A stretch of DNA of 64,000 bases from Ktedonobacterales bacterium (GCA_025935195.1 JAICVS010000003.1:1-64000), one strand, 5' to 3'. Counted from the stretch's first letter, positions 8,608 to 16,436 are shown. A program made the numbers and translations. Notes: generated by a model not told the origin, from the sequence alone.

Positions 8608-9236
8608 CGGGTACCGCCTCCCCCCTGTTCCAGCGTCCGGAAGTGCTCCCGGAAGGAGTGCCGCGCGCGGGACAGGTACATTTTCACACCGCTCTCGGCG
8701 ATGTTGAGGGTTGCCGCGATCTCGGCGTACGAGAAGCCCTCCTGCGTGTAGAGCAGCAGGGCCGCGCGGTAGTGGCGCGGCATGCGCCTGAGCGCGGCAT
8801 GCACCAGCTCCGTCGTGCCGATGGTCTCCTGTGGGTCGGCGCTCTCGACGTCGGCGGGCTCGTGATCGAGATCCTGCCAGGGAAGCCAGGCGATCAGCTT
8901 GCGCCGACGCAGCGCGTCGTAGGCCGTGTTGGTGGCGATACGATACAACCAGGCTGAAAGCTTCAGGTTGGCGTCCATCTTTGGCAGCGCCTTGTAGGCT
9001 TTCAGGAAGGTGTCTTGCGTCAGATCGTCCGCCTGCTCGCGGCTGCCGACCAGGTGATAGATGTAGTTGTAGATCGGGGTCTTGAACTCGTCGTAGATCC
9101 GTTCAAAGGACCACGCTTGTTCCGCCGCCCTTGCCTCAGCCACCGGTGCGCGTCCCTTCACAGCGTCGGCCTGCCAGCCGGCGGCTTCGCTCAGAAGAGA
9201 ACGCCCCACGACCGCGGTCCCGGTTGTCAGGTTCAT
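8604..9236 (-). CDS. ECF-type RNA polymerase sigma factor
   Basis: 210 residues with region 2 (FERIYDEFKTPIYNYIYHLVGSREQADDLTQDTFLKAYKAL, then LSAWLYRIATNTAYDALRRRK) and region 4 (LRRMPRHYRAALLLYTQEGFSYAEIAATLNIAESGVKMYLSRARHSF). It directs RNA polymerase to stress or envelope promoters under control of the downstream anti-sigma factor. The start is uncertain. The ATG at 9234-9236 sits right against GGAGGA, which is too close for a normal ribosome-binding site. An ATG at 9381-9383 would add 49 arginine-rich residues that look non-coding. The ECF-like promoter at 9310-9336 would exclude that earlier start. Confidence 0.85.
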   Translation of the reverse strand: MNLTTGTAVVGRSLLSEAAGWQADAVKGRAPVAEARAAEQAWSFERIYDEFKTPIYNYIYHLVGSREQADDLTQDTFLKAYKALPKMDANLKLSAWLYRIATNTAYDALRRRKLIAWLPWQDLDHEPADVESADPQETIGTTELVHAALRRMPRHYRAALLLYTQEGFSYAEIAATLNIAESGVKMYLSRARHSFREHFRTLEQGGGGTR

Positions 9237-9309
9237 TCCTCCGGCCCCCCCGCGCCGGTCCCGGTCCCGCTGCTGAGGGGTGCGGTCTTCCTCAGCCCCT
9301 CTGGAGGAT

Positions 9310-9336
9310 GCAACGGACTTCCGTGACGGCGGTAAC
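9310..9336 (-). promoter_or_regulatory. Possible ECF-type promoter of the sigma/anti-sigma unit
   Basis: On the minus strand GTTACC (9336-9331) is separated by 15 bases from CGTTGC (9315-9310). The layout resembles the GGAAC/GTTACC plus CGT pattern of self-regulated ECF promoters. It lies about 75 bases before the preferred sigma start. This is only a pattern match. Confidence 0.25.
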
Positions 9337-9379
9337 ATAAATCTGGCAGGCTGCCTTTCCCATTGGGTGAACGGCGCCA

Positions 9380-9544
9380 TCATATCAGACCTACGACCAG
9401 CCGCCCAAGCCAGCCGCCCAACTTTCCTATCCCACGACCGTGCCGGCCGCCTGGCTCGTTGGCCGCCGCACGCTCCTCCCGCAGGCGCAGGTAGCAGCCG
9501 TACTTCGCCAAGAGCGGCCGGGCGAGTGTGCGGACAATGCGCAT
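9380..9544 (-). CDS. Possible 54-residue small protein between kinase and sigma genes
   Basis: An open frame from the ATG at 9542-9544, MRIVRTLARPLLAKYGCYLRLREERAA and on to a glycine-rich end, stops at a TGA that overlaps the upstream sigma-frame ATG (ATGA, 9380-9383). The amphipathic basic N-terminus and the overlap hint at a real small gene, but there is no clear ribosome-binding site (CACGATCTCCTC precedes it) and I recognise no family. Confidence 0.25.
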   Translation of the reverse strand: MRIVRTLARPLLAKYGCYLRLREERAAANEPGGRHGRGIGKLGGWLGRLVVGLI

Positions 9545-9566
9545 GAGGAGATCGTGGCGCCGCGGC

Positions 9567-10892
9567 TCACGACAGCGGCAGCGTGAAGCGGAAATCGCTG
9601 CCCGCCGGCGTCGTGGTGGATGAGGCTTCCAGCCAGAGCCGCCCGCCCATGCGTTCCACCAGATGATGGCTGACGAACAGCCCCAGCCCCAAGCCGGAGA
9701 GGTTGCGGCGCTCCGATTCCGCCGCGTGGTAGAGGTATTCGAAGATGCGCTCGCGGTCGTCCGCCGCCACGCCGATGCCCGCATCGCGCACCGAGACCAG
9801 CGCCATGCCATCCTCGCGGCGCATCACTAGTGTGATCGCGCCGCCGCTGGGGCTGTGGCGCGCGGCGTTGTCAAGCAGATCGCGCAACACCTGCTCCACG
9901 CGGGCGGCATCCCATGTGCCGGCCAGCGGCTCCACGGGCGCCGAGACGACGAACTCATGTTGCGGGAAGAGCGAGCGCCGCCGCTCTATCACCCGCGAGG
10001 CGATGGCTTGCAGCTCGGCGTGCGCTGGCAGCAGCTCCAGGGCGCCGCGATGGATGCGCGAGGCGTCGAGTAGCTCGCCGATCATCTCGGCCATGCGCAT
10101 ACTCTGCTGCTCGATGGCTTCCACCGAGCGCCGCATGCTGTCAGGCAGCGGCGTCTTGCGCGCCTGTCGCGCGAGGAGCTGGGCGTAGCCCTTGATCGAA
10201 GTGAGCGGGCTGCGCAGCTCGTGCGCCGCCAGCGAGATGTATTCGTCGCGGGCGCGCGCTTCGTGCGCCGCCTGATCGGCGAGTCGCGCGCGGTCGAGCA
10301 GGGCGGCCAGGTGATCGAGGACGAGCTGCCAACGTGCGGAGATCGCCGCCATCACTGTGCCGGGCGCATCCTCCCCGGTCTCTGTGGCGGCAATGAGGAC
10401 GCCCGTGAGCACGCCGTCCGGCCCGATCAAGGGGACGCAGCGCGCGCCGTGTGCGGTGGCAGACAGGTGACGGCCGAGCACCCGCTCGTCCACATCCGCG
10501 CCGAAGCCGAGCGTCTTGACCGGCCCGCTGTGAACGGCGTTCTCCGGCCGCGTGCCCTGCTCGGCAAGCGTGATCAGCTCTTCCCCACGCGGCGCGAGCA
10601 GGCGCAGGCCGCGCGTGTCCGGCAGGAGGCGCGCGCCGATGGCGAGCGCGCGGTCGAGCGCGGCATCCAGCGGCAGCGGCGCGACGAGCAGGCGCGAAAG
10701 GGCGGCGATTGCCGCCAGCGTATCGCCAGTATCGCCAGTATCGCCAGTATCGCGCGACTGGGCATCGCGTGGCTTGCGGCGTCCCCCGGCGGTCTCGGCC
10801 GCGCCGTCTGCCGACGATGGCGCCGATCCTTCCCTTCCCGCAGCGGCATGGACGCCCAGATCACGCTCATCTGCTGCTTGCTGCTGGCGCAC
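9567..10892 (-). CDS. Cytoplasmic sensor histidine kinase with GAF-like domain
   Basis: 441 residues. There is no membrane segment. A GAF-like domain (residues ~70-220, ending WQLVLDHLAALLDRARLADQAAHEA) precedes a HisKA domain with the phospho-acceptor in AAHELRSPLTSIKGYAQLL and a HATPase domain with N box (LLDNAARHSPSGG), G1 (VSVRDAGIGVA) and G2 (GLGLGLFVSHHLVERMGG). It autophosphorylates and passes phosphate to a response regulator that is not in this window. I prefer the GTG at 10890-10892, six bases after GGGGAGGG; the ATG two codons earlier abuts that site. A TGD repeat (9-base DNA repeat, 10722-10753) sits in the N-terminal linker. The start is the least certain part. Confidence 0.85.
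   Translation of the reverse strand: MRQQQAADERDLGVHAAAGREGSAPSSADGAAETAGGRRKPRDAQSRDTGDTGDTGDTLAAIAALSRLLVAPLPLDAALDRALAIGARLLPDTRGLRLLAPRGEELITLAEQGTRPENAVHSGPVKTLGFGADVDERVLGRHLSATAHGARCVPLIGPDGVLTGVLIAATETGEDAPGTVMAAISARWQLVLDHLAALLDRARLADQAAHEARARDEYISLAAHELRSPLTSIKGYAQLLARQARKTPLPDSMRRSVEAIEQQSMRMAEMIGELLDASRIHRGALELLPAHAELQAIASRVIERRRSLFPQHEFVVSAPVEPLAGTWDAARVEQVLRDLLDNAARHSPSGGAITLVMRREDGMALVSVRDAGIGVAADDRERIFEYLYHAAESERRNLSGLGLGLFVSHHLVERMGGRLWLEASSTTTPAGSDFRFTLPLS
10722..10753. repeat. 9-base tandem repeat inside the histidine kinase gene
   Basis: ATCGCCAGT is repeated just over three times in tandem. It keeps frame and encodes Thr-Gly-Asp repeats on the minus strand in the linker before the GAF-like domain. 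Copy number could vary by slippage without breaking the frame. Confidence 0.7.
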
Positions 10893-11087
10893 GAGCATCC
10901 CTCCCCAGATGACGGCATTTTTGCTATAGCGGACGAACGCACGAAACATGCCATAGGTGACAGATGGCGCATGCCCTCTGGTACGTACGCGCGCATGGGT
11001 GTACAATTGGTCACATTCCAGCGACGGACGGGCGGCGATGGCCGCGGCGGATGTCAGTGGGCGGGTTGGCGGGAGTCTATACGTATT

Positions 11088-12440
11088 ATGAAGTGCCCGA
11101 ACTGCGGCGGGACCGCGTTTGCCGGCAATCGCTGCCGGCAGTGTGGCTTTCTGATCAGGCAGGGCGACGCGCGCGGCAGGCCAAGCGGCTCGCTCGGCCA
11201 GGCACGACCTGGCGCTGGCGCGAGCGGCCAGGAGCGGCGGTCGGGCACGCTCGCGGACTTCTTCTCACCCAAGTCTCCCAAAGCGGCAAAGCCGCCCAAG
11301 CCGCCTAACGGTCCAGTACGCGGCCCGGCCGTGCGCTCCCAGCCTCGGCTGGGCAGGCGCCGTGGTAGCGCTCCACAGGCGTCGCCGCCCACTGGACCCA
11401 TGCGCCCATCTATGCCGCCCACGCCGCCCGCGCCACCCACACCGCGCCCGCCGATGCGCTCGCCCCGCACATCAGGATCGCTGGACCAGTTTGGTGTCGC
11501 CGTGTCGCCGGAAGGCTGGGACGACATCCCGTCACGCTGGGACGAAGGCCTGCGTTACGCGCCAGATGCGGACATGGTGGAAAGCTGGGACGATCTGCTG
11601 CCGGCCGGCCCGCCGGCGCAGCCGCTAGAGCCGGCGCAACCTATGGGACGACCAGACAACGGTGTCAGCTCTGGCTCGCTCTCCGGCGCGCGCAACCGCG
11701 CGCCGATGGTGCCGCTCGAAGATATGGCGCGGCTGCCGTTGGGCCAGTGGGTGCCAGGCATGCCGATCCCCCGCCCGATCTCGCGCACACGTGCGGTGGC
11801 GGTGGCGGCGGGCCGGCTCACCTCGAACACGATGCTGATCTCGCTGATCCTGCTCATCCTGGCGATTCCTGTCTACATGGGCATCACGAAGCTGGGCCTG
11901 CTGAACCCGAAAACGACCACGACCGCCGCGCCGCGCACGCTCGTGCCGACACCGGCGCTGGCCAAGGGCTTCACCGGCTTCCAGACCACGGAATTCGCCA
12001 TGGCGTACCCGGCGGCGTGGCAGCTCACCGCGACGGACGCCCCGCTCAACAGCGGGGAGGTGCTGCATCTGGAGCGGTTCACCGGCGTCCCCGGCCCCGC
12101 CGACACCTCGCTGACGGTGGCGACGATCGCCGCCTACCCGGCCGATCTGCTTGAAAGCCGCATGGACCCTATCGCGCGGCAACTGCGCGCCGACCAGACG
12201 TTGAGCGCGACCGCCGAGCGCACCGTCACCTACAACGGCATCCGCTGGACCGAGAAGGACTATCAGCAGACGGTGGTGAAGGGCAACGCCACTGTGACGC
12301 TCACGCTGCGCGTGCTGGCAATAGATAAGGCCGCCACCTCCTACTTTGTGATCGCCGTCGCCCCCAGCAGTGCCTTCGCCAGCGCCAACGCCGACACCTT
12401 CGAGCCGATCTTGGCCTCGCTGCGCTTCCCCAAGGGATGA
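11088..12440 (+). CDS. Zinc-ribbon protein with one membrane helix and PsbP-like outer domain
   Basis: 450 residues. It opens with a zinc ribbon (CPNCGG...NRCRQCG, residues 3-20), continues with about 200 residues rich in Pro, Gly and Ser, crosses the membrane once (TMLISLILLILAIPVYMGI) and ends with about 170 residues containing GFTGFQTTEFAMAYPAAWQL, the start of a PsbP-like fold found in many exported proteins. I start at the ATG at 11088, at the zinc ribbon, because the longer upstream frame is antisense to the kinase gene; GGGAG lies about 12 bases before. The protein may relay or scaffold across the membrane, but no function is known. It is divergent from the kinase. Confidence 0.65.
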   Translation: MKCPNCGGTAFAGNRCRQCGFLIRQGDARGRPSGSLGQARPGAGASGQERRSGTLADFFSPKSPKAAKPPKPPNGPVRGPAVRSQPRLGRRRGSAPQASPPTGPMRPSMPPTPPAPPTPRPPMRSPRTSGSLDQFGVAVSPEGWDDIPSRWDEGLRYAPDADMVESWDDLLPAGPPAQPLEPAQPMGRPDNGVSSGSLSGARNRAPMVPLEDMARLPLGQWVPGMPIPRPISRTRAVAVAAGRLTSNTMLISLILLILAIPVYMGITKLGLLNPKTTTTAAPRTLVPTPALAKGFTGFQTTEFAMAYPAAWQLTATDAPLNSGEVLHLERFTGVPGPADTSLTVATIAAYPADLLESRMDPIARQLRADQTLSATAERTVTYNGIRWTEKDYQQTVVKGNATVTLTLRVLAIDKAATSYFVIAVAPSSAFASANADTFEPILASLRFPKG

Positions 12441-12446
12441 CACCAT

Positions 12447-12489
12447 GCGGCTGATACTACGCGGCTGATACTATTCGCTGATACTATTC
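12447..12489. repeat. Three direct copies of a 14-base repeat
   Basis: GCGGCTGATACTAC (12447-12460), GCGGCTGATACTAT (12461-12474) and TCGCTGATACTATTC (12475-12489) lie between two convergent genes, the last overlapping the transaldolase stop. They probably arose by tandem duplication. Confidence 0.65.
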
Positions 12490-13165
12490 AAGGCGCGGAG
12501 TCGGGGCGCTGGAACCGCTCCCAATCGGCGGCGAAGCGGGCGACCGCCGTGTTCGTGAGGGGATCGGCGGCGAGCGCGCGGATGATCTCCGGCGCGGCGG
12601 TGATGTCGCCGCCGCCGGCCAGCAGCGCCTCCGTCACCTCATCAGCGGACTTGAGGCTGGCGACCAGCAGGCGGGCGTCACTGTGTTGCGCGGCGATCAG
12701 GCGTGCCATCGCGCCGAGACGCGCCGGGGCGTCAACGCCGGCGCGGCGCAGCCGGCCGAAGTATGGGATGACCCAGGCGGCGCCGGCCAGCAGCGCGCAG
12801 TAGGCCTGGGCGACGGAGGCGACGGCCGTGAAGGAGAGGCGTGCGCCATCCTCGCGCAGAGCGTGCGCCGCCTCCAGCCCGTCCGAGGTCAGCGGCAGCT
12901 TGACGACGACGCGGGACGGCTCCAGTTCGACGTAGCGCAGGGCGGCGGCGCGCAACTCCTCGGCGCTGGCGGCCGACGGCTGCATGAAGACCGGGCCGGG
13001 GCAGATGTCCAGCAGGCCGCGCGCGATCTCGCGGTCGGTCGCCCGCTGGCCGCGCTCACGGGCGGCCAGCAGGATGCTGGGGTTGGTGGTCGCGCCGGTG
13101 ATGGGGAAGACGGCGCGCAGCGCGGCCACGTCGTCGAGATGGGCTGAGTCCGCGAAGAGCGCCAT
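12488..13165 (-). CDS. tal: Transaldolase / fructose-6-phosphate aldolase-like (TalC type)
   Basis: 225 residues, the length of the small TalC/MipB class of transaldolases. Family marks are FADSA near the start, TGATTNPSIL, and the Schiff-base lysine in VVVKLPLTSDG. It transfers dihydroxyacetone units between sugar phosphates in the non-oxidative pentose phosphate pathway or cleaves fructose-6-phosphate; the two activities cannot be separated by eye. AGAGGCG precedes the ATG. It ends convergently with the zinc-ribbon gene and is followed upstream on the same strand by the DUF4870 gene, 26 bases away, so they may share a transcript. Confidence 0.85.
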   Translation of the reverse strand: MALFADSAHLDDVAALRAVFPITGATTNPSILLAARERGQRATDREIARGLLDICPGPVFMQPSAASAEELRAAALRYVELEPSRVVVKLPLTSDGLEAAHALREDGARLSFTAVASVAQAYCALLAGAAWVIPYFGRLRRAGVDAPARLGAMARLIAAQHSDARLLVASLKSADEVTEALLAGGGDITAAPEIIRALAADPLTNTAVARFAADWERFQRPDSAP

Positions 13166-13191
13166 AGCGACGCCTCTTTTCTCGCTTGCGA

Positions 13192-14052
13192 TCAGATGCC
13201 GCCGAGCAGGGGGTAATGGAAGGGGCGCCCCTGGAACGCCTGGATGGCGCCGTAGATGCCGAAGCCGATCTCGACGAGGACGAGCGCGATAAGGAGCAAC
13301 CAGCCGCAGGTGAGGCCGAGGATGGGGAGCGCGGTGAGCCGCAGGCGCTTGCTGGCCGCCGCGCCCGCGAACCCCAGCACGAAGATCAGGAAGATCGGCA
13401 GCGCGACGAAGACGCCGACGGCCGAGACGAGCAGGTGAAAGAAGAACGCCTGTTTGCCCTGGTGAGAAGCATAGGGCGAGCTATTCCTGGCGGCGAGCCA
13501 GACGACGAAGGGCAGGATCAGCGGCGCGAAGAAGACGCTGAGGTGGCAGAACCCGGCCAGGATGCGCTCGCTATCCGGAATGCCGGAGGGATGCGCGATG
13601 GCGGACGGCGGGTAATAGCCGTAGCCATAGCCCGGTGGCGGTGGGGCATAGCCCGGTGGCGGTGGGGCATAACCGCCCGGAGCGTACGGTCCCCAGGGCG
13701 GCGCAGCGCCGGGCGGTGGTGGGGGAGGGGCATATCCAGCAGGCTCCGGCGAGACCGCGAAGGGCGGCGCGCGCAGGTCCGGCCGGCGCGCGAGGATGGC
13801 GTCGAGCAGGCGGCGCGCGTCCGGCGGATCGGCGGGTGTGAGGGAAACGGTGCGCCCCGGCAGGCCCAGCGAGACGAAGGGCGCGGCCGCGTCGCCGGCC
13901 AGCCTGACGTGCCGCAGCGCCGCCAGCGGGTAGACCTGATCGGCGCCCGCCAGCCGGTCCGGCCAGAGGTCGAGCGTGCCGCTGTCGCGCAGGGCGATGG
14001 AGAGCAACGGCGCCGGCTGTCCCGACGCAGATGGTGATGTAGCGTCCATCAC
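13192..14052 (-). CDS. DUF4870 (Tic20-like) membrane protein with N-terminal PH-like domain
   Basis: 286 residues. The first ~95 residues look like a small PH-like sensor domain (LALRDSGTLDLWPDRL, GRTVSLTPADPPDARRLLDAIL). A proline/glycine/tyrosine linker with repeats of GYAPPPP follows, then the DUF4870 domain with SERILAGFCHLSVFF, FVVWLAARNSSPYASHQGKQA and further helices. DUF4870 proteins are small bacterial membrane proteins of unknown function. The linker is encoded by a 24-base tandem repeat around 13625-13680. The stop is two bases from the acyl-CoA dehydrogenase stop region, so the two genes are tightly packed on the same strand. Confidence 0.8.
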   Translation of the reverse strand: MMDATSPSASGQPAPLLSIALRDSGTLDLWPDRLAGADQVYPLAALRHVRLAGDAAAPFVSLGLPGRTVSLTPADPPDARRLLDAILARRPDLRAPPFAVSPEPAGYAPPPPPPGAAPPWGPYAPGGYAPPPPGYAPPPPGYGYGYYPPSAIAHPSGIPDSERILAGFCHLSVFFAPLILPFVVWLAARNSSPYASHQGKQAFFFHLLVSAVGVFVALPIFLIFVLGFAGAAASKRLRLTALPILGLTCGWLLLIALVLVEIGFGIYGAIQAFQGRPFHYPLLGGI

Positions 14053-14054
14053 AG

Positions 14055-15200
14055 TCAGCCTCCCAGCGCGCGGGCGATGACGACGCGCTGAATCTGGTTG
14101 GTGCCTTCGTAGATCTGGCAGATCTTGGCGTCGCGCATCATGCGCTCGACGGGGAACTCTTTCATGTATCCGTAGCCGCCGAGCACCTGGATGGCGTCGT
14201 TGGTGACTTCGATGGCGATGTCGGAGGCGTAGGTCTTGGCGATGGCGGACTCACGGCTGAAGCGCGACACGCCGGCGTCCATCAGCTCGCCGGCATGGTA
14301 GACCAGGCGGCGCGCGGCCTCGACTTTGATGTCCATGTCGGCGAGCATGAACTGGACGGCCTGGTTGTCGAAGATCGGCTTGCCGAACTGGACGCGCTGT
14401 TTGGCGTACTGGACGGCGAAATCGAGCGCGCCCTGGGCGATGCCGAGCGCCTGGGCGGCGATGCCGGGGCGGGTGCGGTCGAGGGTGGCAAGGGCGATCT
14501 TGAAGCCCTCGCCCTCTTTGCCGAGCAGGTTCGCGGCGGGGATGGCGCAGTCTTCGAAGACCAGCTCGCCGGTCTGGGAGCCGCGGATGCCCATCTTGTT
14601 CTCGATCTTGCCGAGGTGGAAGCCGGGGGTGCCGTCCTCGACGACGAAGGCGGAGATGCCGCGCGTGCCGGTGGCGGAGGGGTCGGTGACGGCGAAGACG
14701 GTGTTGATGTGGGCGATGCCGGCGTTGGTGATGAAGTGCTTGAGGCCGTTCAAGACGTAGGTGTCGCCGCGACGCTCGGCTTTGGTGCGCATGGCGCCGG
14801 CATCGGAGCCGGAGCCGGGCTCGGTGAGCGCGTAGGCGGCGAGCCATTCGCCGGTGGCGAGCCTGGGGATGAAGCGCTGCTTCTGTTCCTCAGTGCCGGC
14901 GAGCAGGATGGGCAGCGCGCCGAGCTGCTGGACGCAGAGCAGGAGCGCGGTGGTGGCGCAGGCTTTGGCTAGCTCCTCGATGGTCATGAGGATGCTGACC
15001 TCGCTGGAGCCGAGGCCGCCGTACTGCTCGGGGAAGGGCATGGCGAGGATGTCCTGCTTGGCGAGCAGCTCCTTCATATCCCAGGGAAACGCGCCCTCGG
15101 CGTCAATCTGGGCGGCGCGCGGGGCGACTTGTTCACGGGCGAGGTCGCGCACCATCTCGATCAGCATTTGTTCTTCGGAAGAAGCTCGCTCGACGGCCAT
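14055..15200 (-). CDS. Acyl-CoA dehydrogenase (short/medium-chain type)
   Basis: 381 residues, the normal length for this flavoenzyme, which introduces the alpha-beta double bond in acyl-CoA and passes electrons to ETF. Signatures: ALTEPGSGSDAGAM (FAD/acyl-binding), KHFITNAG, QAVQFMLADM, VLGGYGYMKEFPVERMMRDAK, and the catalytic base in IYEGTNQIQ. I start at the ATG at 15198-15200 because AAAGGAG stands eight bases before it; the longer open frame runs through repeats. It lies just upstream of the DUF4870 and transaldolase genes on the same strand. A second copy with different sequence is at 58630. Substrate chain length or branching cannot be deduced. Confidence 0.92.
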   Translation of the reverse strand: MAVERASSEEQMLIEMVRDLAREQVAPRAAQIDAEGAFPWDMKELLAKQDILAMPFPEQYGGLGSSEVSILMTIEELAKACATTALLLCVQQLGALPILLAGTEEQKQRFIPRLATGEWLAAYALTEPGSGSDAGAMRTKAERRGDTYVLNGLKHFITNAGIAHINTVFAVTDPSATGTRGISAFVVEDGTPGFHLGKIENKMGIRGSQTGELVFEDCAIPAANLLGKEGEGFKIALATLDRTRPGIAAQALGIAQGALDFAVQYAKQRVQFGKPIFDNQAVQFMLADMDIKVEAARRLVYHAGELMDAGVSRFSRESAIAKTYASDIAIEVTNDAIQVLGGYGYMKEFPVERMMRDAKICQIYEGTNQIQRVVIARALGG

Positions 15201-15303
15201 GTGAAACGCTCCTTTGCGTCTACGGTACAGATGGGTGTGGTGCGGCGCCGTGTGGGAATGAGCCCGCCAGGGCGCGGATGCGCGGCCGGTAAGGGCCGTG
15301 GTG

Positions 15304-15309
15304 ATTATA
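15304..15309 (-). promoter_or_regulatory. Possible -10 element for the acyl-CoA dehydrogenase unit
   Basis: TATAAT on the minus strand lies about 100 bases before the start codon. No -35 with standard spacing is visible, so this is a weak candidate. Confidence 0.3.
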
Positions 15310-15357
15310 CGATAGGGGCGGTGGCGCGACGGTGAAGGGCGAGTGCGGCGCGATGCA

Positions 15358-15640
15358 CGCTCGCGGCACTGAAGTGCCGGCGCACGGCACGGCTGGGGCT
15401 GAATCCCTACGGATGCTCGGCGCGGCAATGTTCACCAGAGAGGTCAACATTGCCGTTTTTGCCGCTTTTCGATGTTGCATCGGGCGCATCCTCCGCGCGA
15501 ATCCGCAATTCAAGCGGCTTTGCCGCTCCCGTGAACGTGACATTGCGCGTTCTGGGCGGCAAAAGCGGCAACGATCTGGCAAGAAACGGCAAGATGTGGC
15601 AACGGATGGCAATGCCGGCGGCAAAAACGGCAAGGGTACG
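15358..15640. repeat. Long dispersed repeat (copy 1) with TGAA palindromes and a terminator-like stem
   Basis: It begins GCTCGCGGCACTGAAGTGCC, then GGCGCACGG and GGGGCTGAATCCC, then a hairpin GGCAATGTT/AACATTGCC (15424-15432, 15446-15454) followed by GTTTTTGCCGCTTTT, and later GGGCGGCAAAAGCGGCAA. The same order is found at 36660-36960. No protein is encoded. Numerous GGCAA/TTGCC words fill the 3' half. Confidence 0.6.
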
Positions 15641-15697
15641 CGGGGAGATATGGGACATTTCACACCTCCTGTGGACTGACTCGTCGTCATTTGCCGC

Positions 15698-15726
15698 CGC
15701 CCCGGCATGAATGCCGGGGGTAATCC
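15698..15726 (+). repeat. Dispersed palindrome, CCGGCATGAATGCCGG type
   Basis: CCCGGCATGAATGCCGGG (15698-15715) is followed by GGTAATCCC. The same unit recurs at 19198, 37588, 54213 and, diverged, at 63135. Confidence 0.7.
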
Positions 15727-15813
15727 CGGTTCGGCGCCACGCTGATAGAACTAATTTACCATAAACGAGCATGGATAGCAAGGGCGTAAGGGGCCAGCGG
15801 CGTATGGGACGGC

Positions 15814-15855
15814 CGGCGATTGAAATCGCGCCTGGAGGGCGTGCCGCCGCGACGT
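15814..15855 (+). repeat. Dispersed palindrome, GCGATTGAAATCGC type
   Basis: GCGATTGAAATCGC (15816-15829) is followed by GCCTGGAGGGCGTGCCGCCGCGA, the same tail as the copy at 37217. It lies within the 1.2 kb gene-free stretch. Confidence 0.65.
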
Positions 15856-15944
15856 CCGCCGTCGCGGACTCGAGAGAGAGGAAAGCGGTGGGCGAGGGTG
15901 GTTCCCTCACCCATCCGCCGTCTCGCGCGGAATTCCGGTGCGGC

Positions 15945-16035
15945 GTCGGGCGCAGGCGATGCGGGCGGGCGAGCGGGCGGACGGTTGAACTGACGGCGAT
16001 GCGGGCGGGCGCAGGCGATGCGGGCGGGCGCGGGG
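15945..16035. repeat. GC-rich imperfect tandem array
   Basis: GGCGATGCGGGCGGGCG is repeated three times, with GAGCGGGCGGAC and GGTTGAACTGAC interspersed. It looks like slippage-derived sequence and is neither CRISPR-like nor coding. Confidence 0.55.
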
Positions 16036-16189
16036 GGCGCTCGGCGTAGCGGTAGAACGCCCGCTCGCTCGCTGGGATACTGCCCCCATTGGGCACACAC
16101 CGCCACGGGGATCACCGTACCGCGGCTCAATGCCGCCGCGGGACCGCATGGGGACGCTGGCGCGGCCGGCGCGGCCGGCACAGCCGGGC

Positions 16190-16330
16190 ACCTCCTGCTG
16201 GTACACTGTGTTCACCAGCACGTACACGGTCGTCAGAACGGTGTCTACGTCCGACCATTGGGGTGCCTCCTTCGGTAGGCCAGATTCAGCAGCCTCAACC
16301 GTCACCGAGACCCCTTTCCTGTTTCGAGTC
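16190..16330 (-). pseudogene. Probable N-terminal fragment of an IS transposase
   Basis: On the minus strand a short segment reads EAPQWSDVDTVLTTVYVLV followed by NTVYQQEVP, which resembles the beginning of DDE transposases of the IS4/IS982-like kind (typically LDTVLTTVYVLVDD...). It then dissolves into alanine/glycine/arginine-rich translation within about 15 residues, and no catalytic part is present. The family assignment is from memory of the motif and is tentative. A degenerate TGAAGTGC...GGGGCTGAAGC repeat (16347-16385) lies directly upstream. Confidence 0.35.
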
Positions 16331-16436
16331 AACTTACAGCAAACGTTGAAGTGCTGGCGCACGACGACGGGGCTGAAGCTCCACAACCACCAGTAACTCA
16401 CGCGGTTTCCAGATGATCGAGGAACGCTGAGACGAG

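Noticed and set aside
9237-9383. Longer N-terminus for the ECF sigma factor
   Set aside because: The added residues are Arg/Gly-rich, unlike sigma factors, and the likely promoter lies inside this stretch. Kept only as an alternative.
10722-10753. Possible CRISPR-like array
   Set aside because: The 9-base units are directly adjacent with no spacers and lie in coding sequence; no cas gene is in the window.
10221-11087. An upstream extension of the zinc-ribbon gene in the same frame
   Set aside because: It runs antisense through the histidine kinase gene and shows no domain; the zinc ribbon starts naturally at 11088.
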